Shown one piece after another: positions 38,501 to 50,500 of a stretch of 64,000 nt of DNA. Within the stretch, counting starts at the first letter, position 1. The number at the start of each line of letters is the position of its first letter. The translations under genes and the position numbers were made by a program. The notes beneath the pieces are model-generated. The model was given only the letters and a program-made list of their open reading frames with translations. It was not told the DNA's origin and made no database searches. This DNA comes from Anaeramoeba flamelloides (Eukaryota; Metamonada; Anaeramoebidae): NCBI GenBank assembly GCA_027625915.1, contig JANTQA010000032.1, positions 11,920,001 through 11,984,000 of the forward strand, given 5' to 3'.

Positions 38501-41174
38501 TGTCAGTTTTTTAAAAAAATGGAAAATTTACAAGCAAGCTTATTTCATTAGCAACACAATCCCAAGCCGAAAAACATTTAAAAATAATGGTAAGGCTATT
38601 CTAACTGGGAAAAGTTTGGATATAAAAATTAATAAACAAATTTTGAAATTGTATTTTGATCAAAATTGGGCAATTACTCAAAATACACTGTTCAATAATA
38701 TCGCTGAATTAAATGTTTATATTAACGGCATTTATGATAACTATTTCTTTAAATTTAATAATAATAACCAATGTAAGGATTTTATCAATAGAATACTTGA
38801 AACTCGCGATATCGTTAAATACCGCGATTGTGTGCATAGAAGAGGTAAAAGACCAGCGTTTAATGTTTCGGTTATAAATTCAAATGGCGATGCAATGACA
38901 ACTGCCAAAATTTCGATTGTTAAATCAAATTTTAATATTGCACTATCAAAGCAAAAGAAAAATAAATATAAAGCCAACCAAATAAAGGTATTTAAGCATG
39001 ATACAAATGATTGCCTCTGCTTATTAAAAATTAATTCGTCAAAGAATAAACAAAACCGGAAAAGGCATAAGAACACAAGCAAGAAAAACGAGAAAATACA
39101 AAGTCATTATCTTTTATTCCCCAACACGTCATCATTGAAAGATTTCTTATTCCTTTATGAACATTCAATTTCTGGATTTAACCCAAAAAAGGATTTGCAA
39201 ATCAATACCACAACCCAAGTTCCTTTAACCTTTGTCAATTTGTCAAATCAAAAAGAAAGAAATGGAAAAATTTATTTTTTAAATGATAATACTATAAAAG
39301 TGGCTATTGAAAAAAAATCGAAAAGATACCAACTCAATGGAGAAAACAATACTATTATCAAATTGAAAGAATCTAAAAAAAATCCCAAAACTAAAGGCCT
39401 TGTAAAAATATCAATAAACGAAAAAATAAGATGGGCTAGAATGAATTCAAATCATGATAAGGCAGCAATATTGGGAAAATATCAACAAATTTTGAAAAAT
39501 TTAAATATTTCTTATCAAGGTGATGAGGACGAAGACTCGTTAACTGAGCAAAATGTTCCTACAAAAAATAAAAATTTAAATTTAATTAAAAATAATGCAC
39601 AACAGGATATTTTAGAGTTGAGTAATTCTGAAAATGAAGATGATATAAAAGATGGGAAAGGAAAGGAAGTTATATTAGAAAAAGAAAGTGGAAATGAAAC
39701 TTTAAAAGAAAATGATGAAAAGGAAAGGGAAAAGGAAAGGGAAAAGGAAAAGGAAAAGGAAAAGGATAAGGATGAGGGTAAGGAAAGGGAAAAGAAAAAG
39801 GATAAGGATAATGAAAAGGATGACGATAAGGATAAGGATGGGGGCAAAGAGGGGAAAAGTGTTACATTTGGAAAGATTAAAGTTATTCGCAATGAAAAGA
39901 AAACAATTAAATTATTATCAAGTGAAAGTTCAAGTGGAAGATCAAGTTCAAGTGAAAGTAAAAGTACAAGCTCAATTTCAAGTGGAAGTGAAAGTGAAAG
40001 TGAAAACAGTAAAAGTGATAAAAAAAGTGATAATGAAAGCGAAAACAAAAATAAAAACAATAATAAAAGCCAAAATGGTGATGATGATGCCAATGGAGGT
40101 GATGGGGGTGATGGAGATAATAAAAATATCGATCGACAAATCAAACAGGAATTAGAAAATGATGAACAAAAAAAATGGGAAATTACTTGGGAAGAACAGC
40201 CAGATATCTCTCATTTTGATATCTATTTATCCAATTATAATGGGAACGGGCTCTATGATTGCCATGTTTCAATAGATGAAACTATGGGGATCTTGAAACT
40301 TCAAAACCGTGATAAATGGGAAACCAAATGGGAGACTATTGATCAAATGACACGATTATTTAAGCATCCCAAAAATCGGTCATTATTGAAAATAGGATTC
40401 GAATCATCAAACAATAAAATGTATTTCTTATTTAAAACAATGACCGACTTGCAAACATTTGTCCAAATAATCAAGCAATTAATGCATCAGGAAAGATCAA
40501 ACTATCTAGCTAATATTACAGAATTAAGCAAAAACGGGAAAAGGTATTTTGGCGTCTTAAACTTCCACAATGAGGATTTATATATCAGAAACTGTGATGA
40601 TATTTCTCAGGAAAAAAAAAATAATGAGGTGCCAGTGTATTTAAAAAATGTTTTAGAAATCAAACAAAATGATAAGGACACAAAGAAAATTCAAATAATC
40701 CAAAATAAAAAAAAATTAAAAACTTATTTAATTGAATTCTTACAAGAAAAAAATGTGGTAGATTTTGTTGATCTATGCTTACCAATTCAAAAAAAATATG
40801 AAAAAATTAATGCACCAAAAAGGAAAAAAAAGGAAAAAAAAGAAAAGGAGAAAAAAAAAAAAAAAAAACAACAAAAGCAAAAAAAAAAAAACAGAAAGAA
40901 AGGTCTATTTGAAATTAACTGCAAAAAGGCTTCAATTATTTCAGAGAACAATCTTGATGGCGAAATCGTTTTAAAATGGAGAAGTTGGCAAATACATTTT
41001 AGTAATGGAAAGGAATTTAAAATTAAATACGGGACACCTTACAAAGTTTTTTCCAACCCGAATGTTTCAAATTTGGTTAAACTAATAATTAAAGACCTTG
41101 GGTATTTAATCATAACCTTTGATGACGAAATAGATAAATTGCGTTTTAAAAGGGAATTGGTTCAAAAGCAATAA
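35577..41174 (+). CDS. giant protein, apparent array of cryptic PH-like modules
   Basis: Single exon, 1865 residues from ATG 35577; the frame is open upstream but has no other ATG. No catalytic motif is visible. What recurs is a module of about 90-130 residues. It opens with strands like 'h-x-V-x-h-x-N-x-x-G', continues with alternating hydrophobic strands, and ends in an amphipathic helix such as RNEFLSTFIKL (about 812), DRVSFLKKWKIY (about 974), CKDFINRIL (about 1065), LKDFLFLYEHS (about 1187), KAAILGKYQQIL (about 1295), LQTFVQIIKQL (about 1624), VVDFVDLCLPI (about 1727) and KLRFKREL (about 1854). That strand-then-helix rhythm is what diverged PH folds look like; about ten are seen. Low-complexity linkers (KEKEKE near 130-160, Asn-rich near 725, a 170-residue charged and Ser-rich segment near 1355-1525, and poly-Lys near 1755) separate groups of modules. 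A membrane or phosphoinositide scaffold is inference. I do not recognise a named family. Confidence 0.85.
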   Translation: MSKIVLEEPKLVTKAYQEKNKREDFFVASNLTNEFAFKDLEQEKGNKNEQKNEKQINERICSLFAKGSAIFEILFFNEENRIRTACLLQINKSKLRVINSTKSKEYSFYKLLKSNLYSNTNNRSMIYFEIQEKEKEKENKKEKEKEKENGNGKENKKKESFWCKFENGTESFIFWKCLKLFLYYQDDQLESTLTHGSILGLAMELELLSLRLFYNKYACFQVTVNNIKTNNQKEDLNNSNCKLLLQFLPNRVQILIDQNKRSVHWKKEFQNSDYKIKFTTKSNTDFNLKFEEINKKSNLQYTFSLKASQKNKTQLIEKCLNNFYSLVNKDHKDMKLQPKKVDLEKEKKLINYLKNKNFQQEKVLIKFTEFDQEGNLMMIQKRNPNISDDNNILIHNSLPDLKLKILKKFQNNDTFSLNIFKILGGSNEVQKKKKKENLIFNINQEKIKIMEENNKQIWELNLIYNSIQIFLHPIYENILMIRNHFNQKKVNNNQKSKKKKKKKNGNDDGNKKYIIIGVKSNFERDLITNSILYYTKRPISKFRIRSWKEGDLIDSSVDYLNNQFIKFLNEKDSDTKYNLKLFKKYEIENKKQLQKHNFYSKYNIILLDSIGNEINDIKIYLTNEIFLINLKKINGKIYNFKYTIFSQLFFYSRNSLIGKFNINQDLTIFLKFQNYEFRCGFNLDFLDRRKNILNTTQLNYQIFDSLVLFPMNNSYNYGDNDSNNNNNNNNKIQNNSKNKKLKEKGKKKACRLYVNIEKFIIKINNKKYFSIELDERLHININNSNDSNEFLLDIQIGYLGKIQIVFNSITKRNEFLSTFIKLQQDPIFELRRNNVLNFEKDLDSKQCKWKFRTDSLILGIYQTPRECLPRQALENEVNSDENIGKWDIKACIKKGSSYILHNRILSFNLTSIMIQKSINNVPSTNERNGLIYNSFFSTEIHVHKNNNKWLMVLVKSDKGEIVNELAIMFPKRKDRVSFLKKWKIYKQAYFISNTIPSRKTFKNNGKAILTGKSLDIKINKQILKLYFDQNWAITQNTLFNNIAELNVYINGIYDNYFFKFNNNNQCKDFINRILETRDIVKYRDCVHRRGKRPAFNVSVINSNGDAMTTAKISIVKSNFNIALSKQKKNKYKANQIKVFKHDTNDCLCLLKINSSKNKQNRKRHKNTSKKNEKIQSHYLLFPNTSSLKDFLFLYEHSISGFNPKKDLQINTTTQVPLTFVNLSNQKERNGKIYFLNDNTIKVAIEKKSKRYQLNGENNTIIKLKESKKNPKTKGLVKISINEKIRWARMNSNHDKAAILGKYQQILKNLNISYQGDEDEDSLTEQNVPTKNKNLNLIKNNAQQDILELSNSENEDDIKDGKGKEVILEKESGNETLKENDEKEREKEREKEKEKEKDKDEGKEREKKKDKDNEKDDDKDKDGGKEGKSVTFGKIKVIRNEKKTIKLLSSESSSGRSSSSESKSTSSISSGSESESENSKSDKKSDNESENKNKNNNKSQNGDDDANGGDGGDGDNKNIDRQIKQELENDEQKKWEITWEEQPDISHFDIYLSNYNGNGLYDCHVSIDETMGILKLQNRDKWETKWETIDQMTRLFKHPKNRSLLKIGFESSNNKMYFLFKTMTDLQTFVQIIKQLMHQERSNYLANITELSKNGKRYFGVLNFHNEDLYIRNCDDISQEKKNNEVPVYLKNVLEIKQNDKDTKKIQIIQNKKKLKTYLIEFLQEKNVVDFVDLCLPIQKKYEKINAPKRKKKEKKEKEKKKKKKQQKQKKKNRKKGLFEINCKKASIISENNLDGEIVLKWRSWQIHFSNGKEFKIKYGTPYKVFSNPNVSNLVKLIIKDLGYLIITFDDEIDKLRFKRELVQKQ

Positions 41175-44100
41175 TGCCTTTTATCATGGTTTATTTATGA
41201 ACAGCATATTGCAGGATTATGTGTTTTTTTTTATTTTTATTTATCTATAACACACATGTTTCTTGTTTGTTTTGTTTTTTTCTTAATCTATTTTTTATTC
41301 TATTTCTATAACTATAAATTATAACTTTCAGTTTTTTTTTTAATAATTATTTAAAGATTTTTTTTTTTTTTTACTTTTTTATTCTGACATTTTAATTTAT
41401 TATAAATAATAAAATAATTTGATTTTTACTTGATTTGTAAACCTGGAAAATTAACATTTTAAAAAATAATAAAAGTTGGAAAAATTCGTTTGTTTTTTTT
41501 GAATTATGGATTTGATTAGAAAATCTAATGATTAGAAGCAAAAATAATTATTAAAAAAAATAATATCGATTTTTATAAGAGTTGTGAGGAAAGTGAACAG
41601 AATGGATTTTCATGTGGAATTCTGTTTATTCAGAAACCCCATATCGTTTTAACAGATACAGACATTTTTAGAAACTCTCAGATGTGGGTTTTCGTTTTGG
41701 GTAATAACTCTATTAATTTCCCGATCAATACAATAATTAAAACTGAAAGATAATTAGTCATTTTAAAGCCCTAGTATTAGTATAAAAGCAAAAAATGTCC
41801 ATTTTTTTGTCATTTTTTTTTTTAAATTTACTTTTTTGGAATATCTTAAAGTTATAATTTTGAACCCAATGTTTGGCAAGGTTTGAATAGTAATCATTTG
41901 TACATTTCAGGTGACCTTTTGTTCATGGGGTTTTTGAAAAGGTGGATTGATAAAAAAATACAAAAAGAATTTAAATCTTTTGCTTTTATACCAATATGAG
42001 GACTTTAAATGGGTTATTAAGTAAAGTTTTCTAAAATGCAAATAAAACTAGTTAGTACAAGTCAATTAAGCAACTGGTTTTCCACTGATAAAACTTTTAT
42101 TTGGGGGTTGTTTAAAAAAGAAAGAGGTCGATTTATATTTTGTTCTAATCAAAAAGAAGTGTGTTGGAAATCTGCGCTTTTAAGGGATTTTTTTTCTCAA
42201 ACATAAAAATAAAAAAAAAAAATATAACACTTATAAGACCAAATGGTAAAGTTAAAAAGCACAATTATTTTCATTTTCAATATAGTACACACTTCTTTTT
42301 ATAGTTGGTTGAGAGAATATTAGAGAAATTGACTATGTTTTATAATCTTTATTCCAATGGTATCAAATAAACTTGGGAGTTATATTATTATTGAAAATAT
42401 CTAGCTATTAATATCAGAATTAAAAGAATAATATCAAAATTTTATAATATCAGCTCATGGGTATCATTATCATTTACTCAACTCCAAAAAAATCACAGGC
42501 AGCGAAAGTGTGGCAAAGGGGTATTAACTCAGGATGAAAATTTTTCTTTAATTTGTATATAAAAATTATAAGTGGTTCGTTTTCACAATTTAATTGAATA
42601 AAGATATATTTTGATTATTTGATAGTTTTGATTATAATCTGGTTGATAATATTATTACGATCGGTCGAGATTTAGTATTAAAATCTAAATATAAAACGAA
42701 AGATCATTAGAATTTTGAATTATCAGATATTTGTATTTTAGAAATTAAAATAACATTAAATTTTAAATATTGTTGTTCAAATCAAAATGGTAACACATCT
42801 TTTTGAAAATTTAGATCATTTCATATCAGAATGCCCTAAATACAAATTATAAGGAAATAATTTGAAACAATCCATCAAAACAAATTAAATTAAAAGAATC
42901 GAAGTAAAAGCAACCAAGGTGTTAAACAATAGGAAGGGTGGTGTCTTTATTTTATCTTTCCGAAATAATGATGAATAATATAAATATTCACAAGATTTTT
43001 TCATTTGATCTCTGAATTCAAGATCGATTTTAAAGTAATAAAATAACATCACCATATATTTTTTACCTATTCACATCTCTTTTTTTTAAACACCATTCTC
43101 TTCCTCTATCTTTTTCATTTCCCCCCTTTCAATTTTTTTTTTTGTTTTTTTTTTTTCTCTTATATGCCCTTAATAAAATTAAGCACTATTTTTTTCTGGT
43201 TAATATTTTTGAAATTAAGTTCATAACTTAATTCAATTAACCACTGTGATAATTTTTTTTAGAATAAAAACACTCTCAACTTTTAAATATCGAAAATATT
43301 TTTTTGAAATTAGTGTGCACTTTTTTATTTTTTTTTGAAAAATTCGGGTTGAGAAAAGTTTGAAATCAAAAAATAAGTTAATATATTAAATTAGAATGCT
43401 TTTCTAGAAATTTTATCCTTTTAGTTTAACTTTGTTTTAATTTTACAATTTAAAACTAAAAAAAAACATTTGAGGAACAAATTAGTGCCTTTTGTGAAAA
43501 GAAAATTCCCCATAATTTAGAATTTGTTTTTGTAAATGAGTTAAAACAAGATAGTGAAAATATAAATATACATAATTTCAAGTGTGAATTCAATGATTTT
43601 GGCAAAAAATATTTTCAAGATAAAGTTAAACTGAAACTTTATTTATTTTTATTTTTTCATTTGGTTTTTTTAATGGTATTAATGGAAAGTATTTGATCAG
43701 TTTTTCATTTTTATTGTTTTTTGGGTTGTAGGGACATATAAATAGTTCTTTACCTAAAAAATAAATTGACAAGTCAAATTGGTTTTTTTTTTTATTGAAA
43801 TAGAAGAATCATTTATTAAACTCTTTTATTTTTCTCATTGATAAATGAGTTGAAAACATTGATCGTTTATCAAGTAAAAGGGTATCTACCCTCCTTTTTT
43901 CGGTTGAAAAAATCTTTTTATTTATTGTTTCTTCCCAGAAAAGTAAAAAATATTCTTACCCTTTAAAAAAATTTTCTCAATAAAAAACAACAAATTGTTA
44001 TATAATTGAGTAATCTGATCAATTATAGACAAATTCAATTTCAAAATTAAAATTTATTCGAAAAATCAAGGAATGTATAAGTTTGTCTTCAAAATTGAAT

Positions 44101-44569
44101 GTTTTTTGGGGTTTTTCAAGGTTGAAAACTTTATTATTTTTTATCTTTGAATAAGAAAAAAAAATTTTTTTTTATTTGAACCAAGGTTTTCAAGTATTTG
44201 ATACAGGTATTTTTGAACGCCCATTGGTATTATATTTGGTAACTCGTTTTGTAAAGGAAAAAAGACTGTTAATCTCAAAATAAAATCATCAAAATTTTCA
44301 TATGACTTTAAAAAAAATAATATTTTGTTCAATTAAAATAAATCACCAAACATGTTTATTTCTAAAAGGCAAAATTACTATCTGTTGAAAAATAAAGTAA
44401 ATAAAATTTCAGATGGCTTTCCAAAAAAGATTTTTGATCATGTATTATTTTAAAATTTTTATTTCTGTAAACAAGTTTAAATTATTATTTCCTATTTCGA
44501 TATTGGGTACTTCTATGATTTATTTTAATTCGGGTTTGTGTTTTTTTAGAAAGATGAATGAAAATATTA

Positions 44570-44985
44570 CTGTTGTGGAAAAAAAGTGAAACAGGAAAAA
44601 AAGTGAAACACAGTTTTTAATTGGGAACATTACTGAAAATTAAAAGTAAAATCAATAAAAAGAAGAAACCAATTAACTTCAAATAATAACCCATTATATT
44701 ATTTTCAATCAACCCAACAAATACAATCTAAATCCACTTGATTTAGTGAAATTATTGGTGTGGTTTTGGAGATCTCAAAAATAGTCAATTTTTTGAACAA
44801 ATTTTTAATAATTGATCATCAAAGAAAAACTCCATACCAAAAGATAGTATTTAAAAAACTGTTATTGTGGTGAATACTTCACTTTGTCTTGAATTATTTA
44901 TTTATTCTTTTTTCCATTGATCTTACTTTTAATTTTCAGTAATGTTCCCAATTAAAAACCATGTTTCACTTTTTTTCCACAACGG
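44570..44985. mobile_element. MITE, TTA target duplication (copy 3)
   Basis: 416 bp flanked by TTA on both sides (44567-44569 and 44986-44988). The ends are CTGTTGTGGAA and TTCCACAACGG. It shares the subterminal 'TTTTTAATTGGGAACATT' block with copies 1 and 2, but its core differs and matches copy 4 instead. Confidence 0.82.
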
Positions 44986-45000
44986 TTAAACTTTTTATTA

Positions 45001-45399
45001 CCGTTCTGGAAAAAAAGCCCAACACAGTTTTTCATTAGGAACATTTTTGTAATTGAAATTTAAAACCAATGAAAAGAAGAAATCAATTATCTTCAAATAA
45101 AAATTCATTAAATTAATATCAATCTAACCAACGAATATAATTGAAATCTACTTTCTTATTGGAATGGGTTGGTGTGGTTTTGGAGATCTCAAAAATAGTC
45201 AATTTTTTGAACAAATTTTTAAAAATTGATCATCAAAGAAAACCCCTTACCAAAAAATAGTATTTAAAAAACTGTTATTTTGTCAACTCCTTCTTTTTAT
45301 CTTTATCTGTTTATTTGTTCTTATATTAGTTTATCTTACATTTTTTTTTCTAGTAAGGTTCCAAATTAAAAACTGTGTTGAACTTTTTTTTCAGATCAG
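45001..45399. mobile_element. MITE, TTA target duplication (copy 4)
   Basis: 399 bp flanked by TTA (44998-45000 and 45400-45402). It lies head-to-tail only 15 bp from copy 3. The core shares long identical stretches with copy 3, for example 'GTGGTTTTGGAGATCTC'. The right terminal repeat is more decayed. Confidence 0.8.
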
Positions 45400-47523
45400 T
45401 TATTTAATTAATAGTAATAATATAAGTGATTCTGGGGAATTATTTAATTTAAATGTAGATTTGATCTATGAAACAACTTTTAGAAAACCAAAAGATAGTT
45501 CTGTTCATTTAATTTTACAGATCTTAGATTATTAGTTTTAATTTTCATTTCGAAATGATTTTCTGTTAGTCTAGGCAATTTTTTTTCACTTATTAGTAAA
45601 GATTTTGTGAAAATGAAATAAAATTGTTCATTTATATAAGAATTAGTGTTTATACTGGAGAGGTCTCAAATTAAAGTGAGTTGTAATTTCAGGTAAATTA
45701 GGTTAGTGTTCCAGGGTTCGAATGTCTCTAAAAATTCGATTAGTCAACCAGTAATATTTGTTGATCTCATCAAATTAAACGTGATACTTTGTATTAGTAA
45801 AAAACCAAAGAATTATGAAAAAAAGTTGTGGTTGTCAACAAATTTAAAGATGGAACGATCAATATTCAGACTTCAAAGTTGTAAAATGTCTTTCTTGAAT
45901 TTGTTTCAAAAAGTAGATGATTAATTGGTAAAAAATTCAATTTTTTAAAAAATTAAATAATTAACTCATGAGATTCTTTTGACAAATTATTTTCTATATT
46001 GGCAATAGATTTCAAATTTAATTTTCTTTCATTAAAAAAGAAACCGTATTAATCAGTCTATGGGATTTTATGTTGATAATTATTGAATAAATATTTGAAA
46101 TTCAAAAATTATAAATATATTTACTTTGGGATGATTCTAAATCTGAATTCTTTGATACTGGAAAACTATTTTATTGGTTTCTATTTTTAGATTGGGAAAA
46201 GCTAATTGAAAAAATAATTACCACATAAATAATTTTTAATTGTGATCTTAATAAAAAATTTTATATCTTATTGTACTATAATGTTTAAAAGAGATTTTTG
46301 AGAAAATTTGAAGTATGTAATATACTTTTAATTATAAATCACTACACTTTTTGCATCCTTTAATTTCAAATGGTCACAGTATGCCACTAATCCATGAAGT
46401 TTTTGAATAAATATTCAAGGAAAAATTATTTCAGACAAAAGCAGGCAAAAAAAAAAAAGGTTATAATCACTGTTTTTTTGTTATAAATAATATCGACATA
46501 AATTATTATTATTAATTAACTCTTCTCTTACAAGTGAAAATAATAAAATTTTAGTCAGGATCTCCATTGTTTTGTTTAAAATCTTTTTGTTTTTCACATT
46601 AAAATTACCAAAAAAAGTTGTAAAAAGGAAGATGTTGATATCATAATAAAAGTGACAATCAAAAACGTCCTTTGGTTTTTCTTGTTGGTGCTTTGTCTCT
46701 AAGAATTGACAAATAAACTTTGATTCTTGGAGAAATTGTTTCAGAAAATTCTTTGATATTATTTTTGCAATTTATTTGAAGGTTCTGAATAAAATACTTT
46801 TTGTTTTGATCATAAGAAATAAAATACTTGATTTAAATCACTTAAAATTTCAACGGGTTCGTTCTGTGACAAAAGTTTCATTTTTAGATCCTCCTTAAAT
46901 TACAGAAACATTTTTTGAGGATAATAATCTTAACTTTTTTTTCGTGTTATATTAAAAAGAGAAATCAAAAAGATCCAGTTTTTGAAGATGGTTATTGACA
47001 ACCAATTCTCTTTTCAAAAGTAAAATAAAATTTTATTGTGAGAAATAAAAATTATTAGAAACAAGAACTTCAATTAAAATTTTTGAGAATGAGAATAAAT
47101 CTCATCACATTTTGAACAATTTGAAAGTTGTGTACCCGTTTTTGGTCTAACTTGAAAAGAGAAATTAACTCTAGAACTTTGAAACAAAAAAAAATTTGAT
47201 AAACAAAAATTTTTTGTGACAAATTACAGAAAAAAAAGTGACTTTCTATTAAAAGAAAGAACAACAAAAAAAGAAATGAAAACAACCCATATACAATTCT
47301 CAATTAATAATTTTAATAATCTTGAAAAATCGCAAAAAGTAAGTTAATTGAGCCTATGTTCGAGTCTTGTGTTATAGTAAAGGAGTTACCATGTTTACAT
47401 TATTTTAATAAGGAAGTGGAATTTTGCCTTGTGAAAGACAAGATTTTAATTTTATAACAACCATTTTTCTTTCTTCTCATTTATTTTTAGATTTTTTTTA
47501 TTTTTTTGAAGAAAAGAAAACAA

Positions 47524-50500
47524 ATGAACATCAAAAAAGTTGGACCGTATATAATTGGTATGATTTAATCTTGTTTACTGTTCTTTTTAAATGCTAAACC
47601 ACATTCATTTAAATTTTTTTTTCTTTTTTAAAAATAATAAGGAAAAACTCTAGGAAGAGGAAGTTTCTCAAAAGGTAATTTCAAAATTTTAAATACTTTC
47701 CAGTGTTATTTCAAAGAATTCATTCAGATTTATTCTTTTTATTGAGGGGTGATCTAATATTTGCTCTATTTTTTTTTTATTTCTTTTTATTATTTTTATG
47801 AAAAACCCTTTTAGTGAAATCTGGCGTCCACTGTGAAAACGGAACAGAGGTTGCAATAAAAATAATCCAAAAATCCAAACTATCTGAAGAAACAGGTCTA
47901 ATCCAAAAATTTCGAAAAGAAATGACTTTACAAAGAATCTTTTCACACCCAAATGTTATTAAAACACTTCAATTCATCGAAACAGAAACGCACCTTTTTT
48001 TGGTACTTGAAAAACTCTCAAAAGGTAATTTTTTTCCTTTTTCTACTTTTGAATTTTTAAAAAAAAAAATTATTTGACAGCAAAACATTCAAACAATTTA
48101 TAACTATTGGTTTGAAAGGTGAGTCTAAAACTGTTAAAAAGTGTTGGTTAAACAGTTTGTTTTACATTTCGAAAAGACTTTTAGTGTTTTCAAAGCTTTT
48201 AACTCGTACCTTTTTACAAGGTTTTAAACAGTCTGAAAATTTTTATTTATAAGGGACTAGCATCTACTACTTAGAAATCGAAAATTAAAGAATTTTGTGA
48301 TTGGTGGGAATTCGAATTAGTCCTACATGGGTCAAATGCCTCCAAAAATATGATTTTTTTAGAATGGTATCAAAAAGTTGATCTCGTCAATTAAAAAAAG
48401 ATTCTTGTTCTACAGCAGTTTTAAAAAAGTGAGGGTTTAAAGATTTAAAAGTGTGAATCAAACAAATTCAAAGTAGCGAATCAAACATTTTGAGGAACAC
48501 TTTTTTAAAAATATTAAGATTTAGTTTTTTATTTCTAAAAAAAAGTTTAGAAATAATTAAAGTGTAGTAGAGTGTTGTCAAGTATTATCAAACATTGCCA
48601 AGCATCGCCAAGCATTGTCAAGCATCGCCAAGTACCACCAAGTACTGCCTAGTACTGCAGATGACCTAACTTTTCCAGAATTCAAAAGAATAGAGAAAAA
48701 TCAAAGATTTTACTCTCTTCTTTTAAATTCTGGAAAAACTAACTGCGATTTTCTTGAGGTTTTCTGTTTTATCTATAAAAACTATTGATTTTCGTTAGGT
48801 TTTTTTGAGTTTTCTATTTATTTGTGAAGTGTTCTAGGTTTTTTTTTGGTTTTTCTATTTTTTGGAATAAACGGAAAATTTATTAAAATTTTCTGTTTAT
48901 TTCTAAAGTAAAAAAAACCTAACGAAAATCTATTGATTTTCCAAATAAAATAGAAAATCTCAAAAAAACCTAGAACACTTCACAAATAAATAGAAAACTC
49001 AAAAAAACCTAAAACACTTCACAAATAAAATAGAAAACCACAAAAAGACCGAACGAAGATCTATCGATTTTCCAAATAAACAGAAAACTAAAGAAAACCT
49101 AACGAAAAATCTATTTATTTTATAAATAAATAGAAAAATCAAAAAAACCTAACCACGATTTTTTGTAATTTTAGAAATAAAAAATAAATTTCAGCAATTT
49201 TCTTTTTATTTCTCAAATTAAAAAAAACCTAATGGCACACAATAGGGATTAATAACCCCCCCCTTAAATAATTATAATAATAAAAAAAATGAATATTTTT
49301 TTTTACTTCTTGATCCTAATTAATTTTCACATTGACTAAAATAAAAAAAAAAAAACAATCAATAAAAATATAGGCGAATTATTTGATTATATTGTGGAAA
49401 AGGATTACTTACCAAGCGATCAAGCAAGAAAAATTTTCCGACAAATTATATTTGGATTAGAATATATTCATTCATTTTGTATTGCGCATCGAGATCTGAA
49501 ACCAGAAAATATATTACTAGATGAAAACTTAAATGTCAAAATTGCAGATTTTGGTATGGCACATATCAACGAAATGAATACACTGCTGAAAACTGCCTGT
49601 GGATCACCACATTATGTAGCACCAGAAATATTAAAAGTACAATCCTTTTTTTATTTTTTTATAAATCCTTGATTATCATTTTTATTTTTTCACATTAATT
49701 TTAAATTTTCACAATTTACAAAAAATAAAATAAAAAAAAAAAAAAAATAATAAAATATAAAATAAAATAAAAAAAAAAAATAAAAGAGAGAAAAATACAA
49801 TGGAATGATTACAGATATTTGGAGTTGTGGTGTAATTTTGTATGCACTATTAACCGGCTCTTTACCGTTTAATGAGGAATCATATACTGAATTAATCACG
49901 ATGATCAAAAAAGGAAAAATAAATTTCCAGAACATTTCTTTGAAAGAATCGGAAAAAGATTTGATTAAACAGATGTTGACTGTTGATCCCAAAAAAAGAA
50001 TAACCATTGAGCGTATTAAAAAGCACCCATGGTTTGTTGAGAATATTCCAAAAGGTTATCAATTCCCTAAAGTAGAAAAGAAAATCTTAAAAAATATTCA
50101 CAAGCCCATTGCATATTCTAATATCAACAAATCTTCCCTTCAACAACTTGAATCAATTCAAGAAACAAATATGGAATCTTTGTTAATTGATTTAAGAAAA
50201 GAGGGCTCAAATGAAACAAAAATTTTATATCAAATTATAAATAAAACCAAAAACCATTTAGAAACCGACAATTCAGGGCAATCAAATAATGCCAAGAAAA
50301 GTGACAAGAAAAAAACCAATGACAAGCAAAAGAAAAAGAAAAGGTCAAGTTCCTTTCAAAGAATTGGGAAAACAAACACAAGAAAAAAATCATTAAAGGA
50401 TTCTTCAAAAATTCAACCCTTAAAATCAAATTTTTATTTTGAAGAAAAAACAAAAATTAATCAATTGAATATTTTAATAAAGAAAACAAACAGAGAAAAT

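Larger units (their letters stand above)
41175..47523. other. intergenic region with tandem MITEs
   Basis: About 6.3 kb. Apart from two adjacent MITEs (44570-44985 and 45001-45399) it is AT-rich sequence without a gene I can support. Short frames at 44141-44332 (minus) and 45706-45924 (plus) show no family resemblance. Confidence 0.5.

Noticed and set aside
39515-40144. 209-residue minus-strand Ser/Leu-rich frame
   Set aside because: It is the antisense shadow of the Lys/Glu and Ser-rich segment of the PH-array protein.
45640-45730. GGTTCGAAT at about 45715 resembling a tRNA B box
   Set aside because: The flanking bases do not form a T stem and no acceptor or anticodon stem can be drawn.
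48252-48335. tRNA-like segment with GGGACTA and TAGTCCT ends and an internal AATTCGAAT
   Set aside because: The end pairing and length look right, but the T stem is missing because the acceptor strand directly follows the T loop, and no D arm forms. Probably chance or a remnant.
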